Position numbers and translations under genes: made by a program. This document shows, one piece after another, positions 16,083 through 27,025 of a stretch of 32,950 nt of DNA. Below the pieces are notes generated by a model. That model had not been told where the DNA came from and did no database searches. It saw nothing but the letters and a program-made list of their open reading frames with translations. Position 1 is the first letter of the stretch. Each line of letters opens with the position of its first letter. Source of the DNA: Gammaproteobacteria bacterium (lineage in GTDB: Bacteria > Pseudomonadota > Gammaproteobacteria > Pseudomonadales > Azotimanducaceae); the NCBI GenBank assembly GCA_026709225.1, contig JAPOTJ010000111.1, positions 1 through 32,950 of the forward strand. Direction: 5' to 3'.

Positions 16083-17030
16083 CTAGGCAGGTAGCGGCAT
16101 CGGCGCCGCGGGCGGCGCGGCGAGCGGGGCCACGCGCTCTAGCACTTCAAGTGCGTCGTGGCGGACATGATTGTTGCTCATCTCATCGCGTATCTCGTCC
16201 TCGGAGATGACGCCCTGCTCGACGCACTCCTTGAGAAGCGCGAAAAAGTAGCGTTCTTGATTGGGGTCCGGATGCGCCTTGTAGTTGCCGACAAACGCAT
16301 AGTCACCGAAGAGCTTGCGCTTGGCGCGCAGTATCCAAGCCGCCGGCGGGAACAGTCGAAAGCGCTCCGCTGGGCGCCAATCCGGGGGCAGCCCAGCCTT
16401 CCACGGCTGCGTGCGGCGTTTGGTGTTGTGCAGCATGCGTGTTCTCGATGTGAATCGATCAAAGTCGTTCCATTCCGATTCCAAGACGCCGATGGCGTCC
16501 TGATCTTCGAGCTTGAGACCTACCCAGTGCTGATAATCGCGTGCGCCCTCGAACATCTCGCGAAATCCCGCTTCCGCATCCCAGTGCTTGAGCTGAGCGC
16601 AGTCAAGCAGCATGACCGAACTCGCCCACATCTTGTCGATCAGCCCTTTGGGGCCTGAGCGCATACGCGAGAGGATGGCCTTGCCGTTCATATCTCTCGA
16701 CAGGAGCTCCCAGATGTCGCCGACCGCAAATATGTCTGGATCGGTCAGCACTGCGCGGCCTTGATAGCCCATCAGCTTCGGCGGCGCGAACCTCAAGAAG
16801 GTGAACGACTGAAGGTCGTCGTTCAGCCAAGTCCAGCGCACGCCATCGCGAAGATAGGTCTTGCCTTCGTACTCGCGCATGAACGGATAGTCGCGCGTGT
16901 GGATAATCTGTACGTCGAACTCGTCGGCGTGTGCTGAATTGCGTTTCAGCGCGTAGGCGCCGACCTTGGCGCCTAGGGACTGCTTGTCATTGGTGTGGAT
17001 GAACACACAATATTGATTGGTGTTTTTCAT
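16083..17030 (-). CDS. GT8-like glycosyltransferase (tentative)
   Basis: 315 residues. The N-terminal half looks like a GT-A fold similar to glycogenin/LgtC-type family 8: YCVFIHTNDKQSLGAKVGAYALKRNS, then SFTFLRFAPPKLMGYQGRAVLTDPDIFAVGDIWELL, where D97-P-D99 is the DXD-type metal and nucleotide-sugar motif. The rest includes several aromatic-rich segments and a Pro/Ala tail (LAAPPAAPMPLPA) of low complexity. The ATG at 17030 has GAGG five bases upstream. It follows the sulfotransferase by 34 bases in the same direction, suggesting both modify the same surface glycan or small molecule. It ends 10 bases from the convergent OLD-like gene. Donor and acceptor are unknown. Confidence 0.6.
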   Translation of the reverse strand: MKNTNQYCVFIHTNDKQSLGAKVGAYALKRNSAHADEFDVQIIHTRDYPFMREYEGKTYLRDGVRWTWLNDDLQSFTFLRFAPPKLMGYQGRAVLTDPDIFAVGDIWELLSRDMNGKAILSRMRSGPKGLIDKMWASSVMLLDCAQLKHWDAEAGFREMFEGARDYQHWVGLKLEDQDAIGVLESEWNDFDRFTSRTRMLHNTKRRTQPWKAGLPPDWRPAERFRLFPPAAWILRAKRKLFGDYAFVGNYKAHPDPNQERYFFALLKECVEQGVISEDEIRDEMSNNHVRHDALEVLERVAPLAAPPAAPMPLPA

Positions 17031-17064
17031 CGTGCCTCGTTTTTAGTTTGTCGGAGCACTAACG

Positions 17065-18048
17065 TCATGATGTGGTCGTGTCTGCGTTGCGAGCATAGCC
17101 GAATTCCGGCGCAAGTGTTTGGTCAATGATACGGTCAATTCGCGAGAGCTCGTCGGCTGAGAAATAGTCCCGGTAGCCGCCCACTTTGGCACGGCGAACT
17201 TTGTAGGAGTCGGGGTTCTTCTCGTCGCCAGCGCGCATTCGCCGGCCTCCGCCTTGGAAGCCGCGCGTCAGCTCCATCTTTCGCATGTTGTCTACCGATG
17301 CAAACGCCACTGCTTGCTCGATCTCCTGCGGGCTTCCCGGCGTACCGAGAAATTCGAGCACCTTGGCGAGCCACGCTTCCGGCTCGGCGCGCAAGTCCTC
17401 GTAGCGCACAATCATTAGCGCATCGCCAAATCGCTCGCGCTCGCTTGCCCACAGGTTCATGAATTCCACAATGCGGACAAGCACGCCGCCTTCATCGAGC
17501 ACGAAGTCCGCCACCTCCATCTCAGTGCCGTGCGCAGGATAGGCGTTGATGCGCTTCTTGCGCGGCTTCATGCGGTGCCGCCACTGAAAGTACTGCGACA
17601 CGGCGACATCGGCGGGGTCGCGGACAAGCAGCAGCACGCGATTGCCAACATAATCGGACTTGCCAGCGTGCTCGCCAGTGAAGTCAGCGAGGTAGTTATC
17701 GTGCGTAAAAAGCAGCTTTGGAATCGAGCGGTGGCGGCGACTGAGGTTATCGAAGCCCATGAGGCTTTTTTCCGGGAGACCATAGCGGATACCGAAGAAG
17801 CGCGACAGCATGACGCGCAACCAAGTTCGACCACTCTTGCCAAAAGAGACGACGACAGCATCTGCGCGTCCTATCCGACGATGATCTTCGAAGCCGCGCA
17901 GATAACGCTCGTAGCGAATCTGCCGCAGGGCTGGCAAGCTTGGCGACATACAGAGAAGAAGCGCTCGCGGTAAGCGCTCCACAAGCGTTATCAGCATGGA
18001 TGCGAACTTGAATAGGACCCGCGCAATAATAGCCGCTCTGCCGCGCAT
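17065..18048 (-). CDS. PAPS-dependent sulfotransferase
   Basis: 327 residues, sulfotransferase domain family; it would transfer sulfate from PAPS to an alcohol or amine on a glycan, lipid or small molecule. The 5'-phosphosulfate-binding loop is SFGKSGRTWLR (68-78), the 3'-phosphate-binding segment is LLLVRDPADVAVSQYF (R143, S151), and FTHDN (H116) is the likely catalytic-base region. The C-terminal PAPS loop reads VRRAKVGGYRDYFS, a variant of the usual RKGxxGDW. The N-terminal 35 residues are basic and hydrophobic (VLFKFASMLITLVERLPRALLLCM), possibly a membrane anchor, or the true start may be an internal Met. It lies between the small HTH gene (68 bases upstream) and the GT8-like gene (34 bases downstream). 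Confidence 0.85.
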   Translation of the reverse strand: MRGRAAIIARVLFKFASMLITLVERLPRALLLCMSPSLPALRQIRYERYLRGFEDHRRIGRADAVVVSFGKSGRTWLRVMLSRFFGIRYGLPEKSLMGFDNLSRRHRSIPKLLFTHDNYLADFTGEHAGKSDYVGNRVLLLVRDPADVAVSQYFQWRHRMKPRKKRINAYPAHGTEMEVADFVLDEGGVLVRIVEFMNLWASERERFGDALMIVRYEDLRAEPEAWLAKVLEFLGTPGSPQEIEQAVAFASVDNMRKMELTRGFQGGGRRMRAGDEKNPDSYKVRRAKVGGYRDYFSADELSRIDRIIDQTLAPEFGYARNADTTTS

Positions 18049-18116
18049 GGTGTCTGCGAGACAGGCCGCGCATCCGCATCACAGCGGACGCACACCCGGC
18101 TAGCAAGGAGACGCGG

Positions 18117-18332
18117 CTACTGGTCGTCCGAGTTCACGGAACGTGTTGGCTTCCAGATATCGAACCGTTTTCGCCCAAGCAACGCCGCGATGTGCTCTTC
18201 TATCAGGCGCGAGCGGCTCTTGCCGTTTACCACGAGAGACACAGCCGCCGCCGACTTGCCTAGATCTTGAGCAATCTGAACCTGCGACGTGTTGCAACGC
18301 TTGAGCGCCCTTTTGATTTGAAGTGGAGTCAT
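18117..18332 (-). CDS. small helix-turn-helix regulator (Ner/XRE-like)
   Basis: 71 residues. The sequence LKRCNTSQVQIAQDLGKSAAAVSLVVNGKSRSRLIEEHIAALLG is a lambda-repressor-like HTH: helix 2 SQVQIAQDLG, turn, recognition helix AAAVSLVVNG. The tail RFDIWKPTR resembles the xIWPxRY end of Ner/Nlp-type regulators from Mu-like phages. GAAGG lies eight bases before the ATG at 18332. Its codon use and the AT-rich upstream DNA differ from the neighbours. It may control itself and the sulfotransferase/GT8 genes that follow in the same direction; the palindrome CTTTATAAAG just upstream is a candidate site. Confidence 0.75.
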   Translation of the reverse strand: MTPLQIKRALKRCNTSQVQIAQDLGKSAAAVSLVVNGKSRSRLIEEHIAALLGRKRFDIWKPTRSVNSDDQ

Positions 18333-18349
18333 ATTTTCGCCTTCATTAG

Positions 18350-18359
18350 CTTTATAAAG
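18350..18359. promoter_or_regulatory. palindrome CTTTATAAAG at the HTH-gene promoter
   Basis: Perfect 10-bp palindrome 18 bases before the HTH gene start. It contains TATAAA, a plausible -10, so a protein bound here would block the promoter. No good -35 is seen. Autoregulation is inference. Confidence 0.4.
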
Positions 18360-18569
18360 TTTTCATTCATGTGGAAATGCCTTGAAACGCTCGCGACGGA
18401 CAACTTTGTCATGGCTTTCTCATGTTGCCGCGCAAGCCCTTCCGAGCATGCAAAATTCCTGATCTTGCAGTTGAGCCATTATGTAACTGAAACCGAGTAG
18501 CGTTCTCAAGCAATATAAGGGTAGCTGTTACGCACAGCGCAACAAAATTATCTAATACTATCTAATTTG
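18360..18569. other. AT-richer intergenic region between topA and the HTH gene
   Basis: No gene is supported here. At its right end TATCTAAT occurs twice with a 10-base period (18549-18556 and 18559-18566), directly after the topA stop. I see no strong terminator hairpin for topA. Confidence 0.4.
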
Positions 18570-21131
18570 CTAGCCCTTTTTTCTGGCGGGTGTTCTCGCC
18601 GAGCCAGCTTTCGCTTCAAGCCAGCCCCACTCGGATGTTTTGTCGTCGTAAAAGCCACGCCACTTGCTTTGTTTCTCGCCTTTGAAGCTGGCTAGATACG
18701 GTCCGGATTTCAGCGAGTAGCGAATATCCGTTGGATTGCCCTCTGGGTCGGCTTGCGGCGCCCGCGCCAAATACTGCAGCTTCTCTGGAAGCGAATCGAC
18801 CACGCCAGCGATCTCACTCACCTTCGGTGAACGAGTTTCGCGATGCCGCGGATATTTGCTTGCGGCGAGAAAAAGTCCGCGCGCGCCTTCGCGAAGCACG
18901 AAATGATCGTCCGCCTTGTCGCACCTCAGATCGGGCATTGGGATAGGCGTCATGCGCGGCGGCGCTGGCTCGCCGTTCTTCAGCATCTTGCGCGTATTGC
19001 CGCAATTGGGATTGCTGCACGCGAAGAACGGGCCGAATCGGCCTTTCTTCGCAAGCAGCGCACTGCCGCAGCGGTCGCATTCGTGATGGCTGGTTTCCAG
19101 CGGGTCTGGCGCCAGATGGCCCTCCTCAAAGCGCATACCAGCACATGCGGGGCGGCGCGCGCACACATGCAGCGTGCCTACATTGCCGGCGCGCATCACG
19201 TCCATCGGCGCACCGCATATCGCGCAAGACTCTCGGGCAGGCACCTGCTCGCTCTCCGTCTGCGGCACATCGATCAAGTCAAGGGACAGCGTTTGCCGGC
19301 AGCGCTCGGCTTCCGGCAGGTCGTAGCCCGAACAGCCGAGAAACATCCCGGACTTACCGATGCGAAGCTTCATGGCGCGCCCGCAGGTCGGACACGCAAC
19401 CGGCGATTCGATAGCAGGCGTGCGCCTCATGCCGTCCTCGGCTGCACGCGCCTCCTGAAGCAACGCCGAAAACTCGCCGTGGAAGCCGTCGAGCACATTC
19501 AGCCAGTCGCGTTTCCCAAGCGCGATTTCATCGAGGTCTCCCTCAAGGTCGGATGTGAACCCGTAGTCCATCAGCTTCGGGAAGCAGTCCTTGAGACGAT
19601 CAGTCACCACTTCGCCGATCGGCTCGGCCCAGAAGGCTTTGCCCTCAAGCCGCACATAGCCGCGCGCTTGGATCGTCTGAATGATGCTCGCATAGGTCGA
19701 TGGGCGGCCGATGCCATGCTTTTCGAGCTCGCGCACGAGACCTGCTTCGGTATAGCGTGGCTTCGGTTTGGTGAATTTCTGCTCGGACTTGATGTCCTCC
19801 TGAATTTGAATCGCTGTTGCAGCGTCCTGCGGCGCTTCGCCTCGCGCAAACCCCTGCCAATCCGGCATCTTCACTTCCTCTTTGTTGTTTTTCGGCGCAA
19901 CGCGCCCGAAACCATCAAAGAGGAGGCTCGTGCCGGTGCGCTTCAGTTGAACGCCATCGGCTTCGGCGAGCAGGCTCACAGAAAGCGTCAGGGCATCGCT
20001 CATCTGACAGGCGACGAAGCGCCGCCAAATGAGTTCGTACACGCGACGCGCTTGGGCGGTGTCTTTCCCAAGACTCACCGATGCCGGCAGTTTGTTGACA
20101 TCGGTTGGCCGTATCGCCTCGTGCGCCTCCTGTGCGCTCGCGCGGCTGCTGTAGACGCGCGGCTTCGCGGGCAGATACTTATCACCGTACGCGCGCTTGA
20201 TATGCTCGCGGCATGCCGAAACCGCATCGCTCGACAGGTTCGTCGAGTCGGTGCGCATGTAGGTGATGACGCCCGCTTCATAGAGTTGCTGCGCGAGGCG
20301 CATGGTGCGTGCGATGCCGTAGCCAAGCCGCGTGGTCGCTTCCCTCTGCAAGGTCGAGGTAATGAGCGGCGGCGCAGGCCGGCTCATGCTCTCGCGCTCG
20401 GTACGCTTGAGCGACTCAATGCGACCTGCCGCGGTTAACCGTTCGACCAGCGACTTCGCTTCTCCTTCATCGAAGCGCTCAGCTTTCTTGCCATCGGCAC
20501 CAACGACTTGAAACGCGTGCGGGCCATCCTTGCCGCGCTTCAGGCCGGCGTGAATTTGCCAATAGGCGACGGGCACGAACTCGCGAATCTCGCGCTCGCG
20601 CTCGACGATCATGCGCACGGCCACCGATTGCACGCGCCCCGCCGACAAGCCGCGCGCGATGCGCTGCCATAGGAGCGGCGATAGCTCGAAACCGACCACC
20701 CTATCCAAGAATCGCCGCGCCTGCTGCGCGTTGACCCGGTCCATGTTGAGTTCGGTCGGATGCGCGAAGGCTTCCCTGATCGCCTTTTGCGTGATTTCGC
20801 TGAAGATCACACGCTTGAAGCGATTCAGGTCGCCGCCGATGATCTCACGAAGATGCCATGCGATCGCTTCGCCTTCGCGGTCAAGGTCGGTTGCGAGATA
20901 GACCGAATCAGATTTCGACGCGGTGCGCTTGAGATCGGAGATCACCTTCTTCTTGTCGGGGTCGACTTCGTAGTGCGCCTTCCATCCGTTCTCTGGTTCG
21001 AGTCCCATGCCGCGCTTCTTGAGGTCGCGCACATGCCCGACACTCGATTTGACCACATAGTCCTTGCCGAGATAGCGATTGATGGTGGATGCCTTCGCCG
21101 GCGACTCCACGATGACAAGTGATTGCGCCAC
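18570..21131 (-). CDS. topA: DNA topoisomerase I
   Basis: 853 residues, close to the E. coli length of 865. It relaxes negative supercoils through a 5'-phosphotyrosine intermediate. The TOPRIM domain starts SLVIVESPAKASTINRYLG and has YLATDLDREGEAIAWHL with the acidic DxDxE triad. The catalytic Tyr is Y291 in GVITYMRTDSTN. The C-terminus has three zinc ribbons: CPTCGRAMKLRIGKSGMFLGCSGYDLPEAERC, CAICGAPMDVMRAGNVGTLHVCARRPAC, and CDRCGSALLAKKGRFGPFFACSNPNC, followed by a basic tail (ARTPARKKG). It starts at a GTG that directly abuts the gmk stop (TAA GTG), with AGGAG inside the gmk 3' end, so translation is coupled to gmk. Confidence 0.98.
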   Translation of the reverse strand: MAQSLVIVESPAKASTINRYLGKDYVVKSSVGHVRDLKKRGMGLEPENGWKAHYEVDPDKKKVISDLKRTASKSDSVYLATDLDREGEAIAWHLREIIGGDLNRFKRVIFSEITQKAIREAFAHPTELNMDRVNAQQARRFLDRVVGFELSPLLWQRIARGLSAGRVQSVAVRMIVEREREIREFVPVAYWQIHAGLKRGKDGPHAFQVVGADGKKAERFDEGEAKSLVERLTAAGRIESLKRTERESMSRPAPPLITSTLQREATTRLGYGIARTMRLAQQLYEAGVITYMRTDSTNLSSDAVSACREHIKRAYGDKYLPAKPRVYSSRASAQEAHEAIRPTDVNKLPASVSLGKDTAQARRVYELIWRRFVACQMSDALTLSVSLLAEADGVQLKRTGTSLLFDGFGRVAPKNNKEEVKMPDWQGFARGEAPQDAATAIQIQEDIKSEQKFTKPKPRYTEAGLVRELEKHGIGRPSTYASIIQTIQARGYVRLEGKAFWAEPIGEVVTDRLKDCFPKLMDYGFTSDLEGDLDEIALGKRDWLNVLDGFHGEFSALLQEARAAEDGMRRTPAIESPVACPTCGRAMKLRIGKSGMFLGCSGYDLPEAERCRQTLSLDLIDVPQTESEQVPARESCAICGAPMDVMRAGNVGTLHVCARRPACAGMRFEEGHLAPDPLETSHHECDRCGSALLAKKGRFGPFFACSNPNCGNTRKMLKNGEPAPPRMTPIPMPDLRCDKADDHFVLREGARGLFLAASKYPRHRETRSPKVSEIAGVVDSLPEKLQYLARAPQADPEGNPTDIRYSLKSGPYLASFKGEKQSKWRGFYDDKTSEWGWLEAKAGSARTPARKKG

Positions 21132-21773
21132 TTACACTCCTGAGCCTTCAGTGAGGGCGCGCAACAGCGCGCCACGCTTGATTTCAACTTGGCTTGTGCG
21201 GCAGCGCTCGGCGCGAATCACATCGCCAAGCGCACGCACCGCGGTCTCGAAGTCCTCGTTGACAAGCACATAGTCGTAGTCCTTGTACTGCAGCATCTCT
21301 CGCCGCGCTTCGGCGAGTCGCCCGTCAATGACGGATTTCGCGTCCGATGCGCGCGCGGCCAAGCGATTCGCCAAGGAATCGAGACCTGGCGGCAGAATGA
21401 AGACGCTCGCATCGGCGAAGCCTTCTGCACGAAGCTGTGCCGCGCCTTGCGTATCGATCTCCAAGATGATGTCGCTGCCGTCACTTGCGAGCGCTTCGAT
21501 CATCGGGCGCGAGGTACCGTAGAAGTGACCAAAGACTTCGGCACTTTCGAGAAATTCACCTCGTTCGCGCATCGCTAAAAATTCCTGCCGTGAGACAAAA
21601 TGATAGTCGTGCCCGTCACGCTCCTTGCCGCGAGGTGGTCGTGTGGTATGCGAGATGCCCATCTTCAAATTGCCGTCATGTTCCATCAGCTCACGCACCA
21701 AGCTGGTCTTGCCCGCGCCGGATGGTGCCGAGACAAGCACGATGAGCGATGCGGGGTGTTTTCTCAGCGACAT
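21132..21773 (-). CDS. gmk: guanylate kinase
   Basis: 213 residues. It phosphorylates GMP to GDP with ATP. The P-loop is VSAPSGAGKTSL (14-25), followed by the GMP-binding segment SHTTRPPRGKERDGHDYHFVSRQEF and the catalytic region EIDTQGAAQLR. The ATG at 21773 lacks a good Shine-Dalgarno. In most gammaproteobacteria gmk is followed by rpoZ and spoT; here it is followed immediately by topA, with no base between stop and start. Upstream it is divergent from rph across 254 bases that contain a long hairpin. Confidence 0.97.
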   Translation of the reverse strand: MSLRKHPASLIVLVSAPSGAGKTSLVRELMEHDGNLKMGISHTTRPPRGKERDGHDYHFVSRQEFLAMRERGEFLESAEVFGHFYGTSRPMIEALASDGSDIILEIDTQGAAQLRAEGFADASVFILPPGLDSLANRLAARASDAKSVIDGRLAEARREMLQYKDYDYVLVNEDFETAVRALGDVIRAERCRTSQVEIKRGALLRALTEGSGV

Positions 21774-21912
21774 TCTTGGTTCGCAAGGTATCGTGGAATT
21801 GAAAGAGGGGCGATTCTACATGAGCGAAAGCGGCATATGGATGCGCCGCCGAATTCAGCGCCGTAAGGCATTGAATTCGCGAACAAAGCTTCAATCACAT
21901 TCTGCTTTGCGA

Positions 21913-21946
21913 GTCTGAACAAGTCCAAGGACGGACTTGTTCAGAC
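21913..21946. repeat. 14-bp perfect hairpin between gmk and rph
   Basis: GTCTGAACAAGTCC (21913-21926), loop AAGGAC, GGACTTGTTCAGAC (21933-21946). The two genes are divergent, so a transcription terminator is not expected here, and no U-run follows the plus-strand arm. It looks like a dispersed REP-type palindrome or an operator. It is 46 bases upstream of the candidate rph -10. Confidence 0.65.
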
Positions 21947-21991
21947 ACCACTCCTGTTTCTGACGGTTCAAGTCGTCGTTCTTGACAGCCG

Positions 21992-21997
21992 TATAAT
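21992..21997 (+). promoter_or_regulatory. -10 box for rph
   Basis: TATAAT, identical to consensus, 31 bases before the GTG at 22028. A TTGACA at 21982-21987 is only four bases upstream and cannot be its -35; at 19 bp spacing TTCAAG is a poor candidate. Confidence 0.45.
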
Positions 21998-22027
21998 GCC
22001 GGGCCGCCGACCATTGAAGCCCCGCGA

Positions 22028-24860
<2,833 letters not shown>

Positions 24861-24912
24861 GTGTTTTTCTCGGCGTGCGCTCGTGCCCAACTCGCTTCTC
24901 AAGAATCATTCG

Positions 24913-25641
24913 ATGCCCTCAGCGGCGCCCGATGCGCGGCGAGAGCCAATTTCGCACCATATCACCTTGCGCGCTGACCTGCCGAACGATCACGATGAAC
25001 ACCCCTTGACGCGCATGTGCGAGCGTGGCGCCGATGCCCTTGACGACAGTGAATTGCTCGCGCTCGTCCTGCGTCCAAAGCTCGGGGAGGCGGCACCCGC
25101 GCACGCTCGGCAGCTACTCTCCACATACGGCAGCCTACACGCGCTGCGCGGGGCGATGGAACTGCCTTCCGGCACGGGAATACTCCGAGACGCAGAGATG
25201 CGCGCAACGCTGCTTGCCGTGTTCGCGCTCGCCGAACGCAGCGCACTCCTGCCGCTCGCACGCGGAGCGCCATACACGTCGGCGCACGACGCCCGCCGCT
25301 ACTTCGAGCTGCGGCTCGGGCGCAAGGACACGGAAGTGTTCGCTGCCTTGTTTCTTGACACGCGCCACCGGCTCATTGAATTTCGCGAACTCTTTTTCGG
25401 CACCGTCAATTCCACCCACGTCTATTTTCGCGAAGTGCTGCGCAGCGCCATGTCGCTCAATTCAGCGGCGCTCGTCTTCTGCCACAACCACCCCTCCGGC
25501 GATGTCCGGCCGAGCGATGCCGATATCGAAATCACACGGTCTCTGAAACGGCTGCTCGACCTTGTGGATGTGCGCGTTCTTGACCATATTGTCGTCACAG
25601 CGACCGAGAGTGCATCGATGGTGGAGCTCGGTCTGCTGTAG
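24913..25641 (+). CDS. radC: RadC/JAB-domain protein
   Basis: 242 residues. An N-terminal helix-hairpin-helix-like region (LTRMCERGADALDDSELLALVLRPKLGE) precedes the JAB/MPN metalloprotease-like domain with the JAMM motif CHNHPSGDVRPSDAD (from C190: H191, H193, S195) and the upstream EFRELFFGTVNSTHVYFREVLRSAMSLNSAALVF block. The name comes from an old repair phenotype that is not well supported, so the function is uncertain; family members are common both on chromosomes and in mobile elements. Here the coaBC neighbourhood marks it as the chromosomal copy. The ATG at 24913 gives the expected N-terminus; the open frame upstream runs antisense to coaBC. Confidence 0.93.
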   Translation: MPSAAPDARREPISHHITLRADLPNDHDEHPLTRMCERGADALDDSELLALVLRPKLGEAAPAHARQLLSTYGSLHALRGAMELPSGTGILRDAEMRATLLAVFALAERSALLPLARGAPYTSAHDARRYFELRLGRKDTEVFAALFLDTRHRLIEFRELFFGTVNSTHVYFREVLRSAMSLNSAALVFCHNHPSGDVRPSDADIEITRSLKRLLDLVDVRVLDHIVVTATESASMVELGLL

Positions 25642-25760
25642 ACGTGCTGCGCCGTCGGCATTCAAGGTCGTAATCCGATCCCGCCGCGAACTTCTGCGGT
25701 GCAGGCATCTTGGCACCTGTTCGTTTGGCTGTCGGCGCAGCGGAAACGGACATGAAGCGC

Positions 25761-25793
25761 GGCATCTCGCCTTCGCAAGGCGTGGCATCTCGC
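25761..25793. promoter_or_regulatory. direct repeat plus hairpin upstream of the signalling operon
   Basis: GGCATCTCGC occurs at 25761-25770 and 25784-25793, 23 bases apart, and between them CGCCTT (25768-25773) pairs with AAGGCG (25777-25782). It lies 45 bases before the TTG start at 25838. Two half-sites about two helical turns apart suit an activator or repressor site; this is inference. The rest of 25642-25837 shows nothing I can name. Confidence 0.4.
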
Positions 25794-25826
25794 GCTCAAC
25801 TAGGTCACAATACACGCGCAATCAAC

Positions 25827-25830
25827 GGAG
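25827..25830 (+). promoter_or_regulatory. Shine-Dalgarno fixing a TTG start
   Basis: GGAG seven bases before the TTG at 25838. The resulting N-terminus, MSTRQHRILVVDDEP, is exactly where a receiver domain should begin. Confidence 0.7.
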
Positions 25831-25837
25831 CCAGCAA

Positions 25838-26995
25838 TTGAGCACGAGACAGCACCGGATACTGGTAGTTGACGACGAGCCAGATATCGAACACTTGGTC
25901 TTGCAGCGAATGCGCCGCGAAATAAGGCGCGGCGACTACATTTTTGAGTTTGCGGGAAACGGCGTGGAAGCGCTTGAGCGCCTCTCCAAGAGAGATGATG
26001 TCGACATGGTGGTGTCCGACATCAACATGCCGCACATGGACGGGCTCACGCTGCTTGAACAGATTCCTAAAGTGGACCCGAGCGTGAAATCAGTGATCGT
26101 GTCGGCCTATGGCGACATGAAAAACATACGCACGGCGATGAACCGCGGCGCGTTCGACTTTGTCACCAAGCCAATTGATTTTGAAGATCTTCGCGTCACC
26201 ATTGATCGCACGCTTGAACATCTTGAGATGCTGCGCGAGGCGCTTGCGTCACGCGACAAGCTCGTTGCAATTCAGCACGAACTCGGCGTTGCCAGCCAGA
26301 TGCAGCAATCGATCTTGCCGAAGGTGTTTCCGAAGACCGATCATTTGAGCCTGCACGCCAGCATGACGCCCGCACGCGATGTCGGCGGCGACTTCTATGA
26401 CTTCGTGCCGCTCACGGACGGCAAAATCGGCATGACCATCGCCGATGTGTCCGACAAGGGCGTGCCCGCCGCGCTTTTCATGATGTCGAGCCGAACCATG
26501 CTGAAGGGCTCAGCTATCGGTCTCAGCGAGCCGCAAGAAGTGCTTGCCGAAGTGAATGATCTTCTTGAGACAGACAACACAACTGCTATGTTCGTGACCG
26601 TGCTCTACGCGGTCTATGACCCACGCTCCGGAGAGCTCACCTATGCGAGCGGTGGACATGATCCCCCCATTGTCGTGCGTAGCGACGGCACAGTCGAAGT
26701 GCAGCCCAATACCGGCGGTATCGCCCTTGGCATTGCCCCGGGATTCAAGTTCAGTCAAAACACCGTTCAACTGCAACCGGGCGACCGCGTTGCCATGTTC
26801 ACCGACGGCGTCACCGAGGCCGCGCGCGCCGATGAAGAGCAGTTCGGCCTTGCTAGGCTACAGGAAACGCTCGCAGCAATAGGCGCTGGCGATGCGGAGG
26901 ATTTGACAGCCGCCGTCTTGGATGCCGTACACGAATTCGTCTCCGATGCGCCGCAATCGGACGACATCACCTTCCTTTCTTTCTGCAGGCACTAA
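25838..26995 (+). CDS. response regulator with PP2C (RsbU/SpoIIE-type) phosphatase output
   Basis: 385 residues from a TTG start. Residues 6-120 are a receiver domain: acidic pair D12/D13, phospho-acceptor D61 (VVSDINMPHMDG), S89 (VIVSAYGD) and K111 (VTKPID). A coiled-coil linker follows (about 121-160). Residues about 165-385 are a SpoIIE-type PP2C phosphatase: metal ligands in VGGDFYDF (D185), IADVSDKGVPAALFM (D203), FTDGVTEA and SDDITFL (D375/D376). Such proteins dephosphorylate a STAS antagonist so that it can sequester an anti-sigma kinase. The three genes that follow in the same direction and the convergent STAS gene supply the other parts, so it is likely activated by the histidine kinase encoded at 28632. 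Confidence 0.92.
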   Translation: MSTRQHRILVVDDEPDIEHLVLQRMRREIRRGDYIFEFAGNGVEALERLSKRDDVDMVVSDINMPHMDGLTLLEQIPKVDPSVKSVIVSAYGDMKNIRTAMNRGAFDFVTKPIDFEDLRVTIDRTLEHLEMLREALASRDKLVAIQHELGVASQMQQSILPKVFPKTDHLSLHASMTPARDVGGDFYDFVPLTDGKIGMTIADVSDKGVPAALFMMSSRTMLKGSAIGLSEPQEVLAEVNDLLETDNTTAMFVTVLYAVYDPRSGELTYASGGHDPPIVVRSDGTVEVQPNTGGIALGIAPGFKFSQNTVQLQPGDRVAMFTDGVTEAARADEEQFGLARLQETLAAIGAGDAEDLTAAVLDAVHEFVSDAPQSDDITFLSFCRH

Positions 26996-27025
26996 GGATA
27001 AGGACAACGGCAAGAGGCAAACGCC

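Noticed and set aside
18843..20438. A 531-residue open frame antisense to topA
   Set aside because: It has a low-complexity Arg/Ala/His-rich composition typical of the reverse frame of GC-rich genes, with no recognisable domain; topA on the other strand is certain.
21982..21997. TTGACA and TATAAT as one sigma-70 promoter for rph
   Set aside because: The hexamers are only four bases apart, far below the 16-18 bp needed; only the TATAAT is kept as a candidate -10.
25711..25729. Sigma-54-like TGGCAC followed by TTTGGC upstream of the signalling operon
   Set aside because: The -12 element TTGC is not at the required spacing after TGGCAC.
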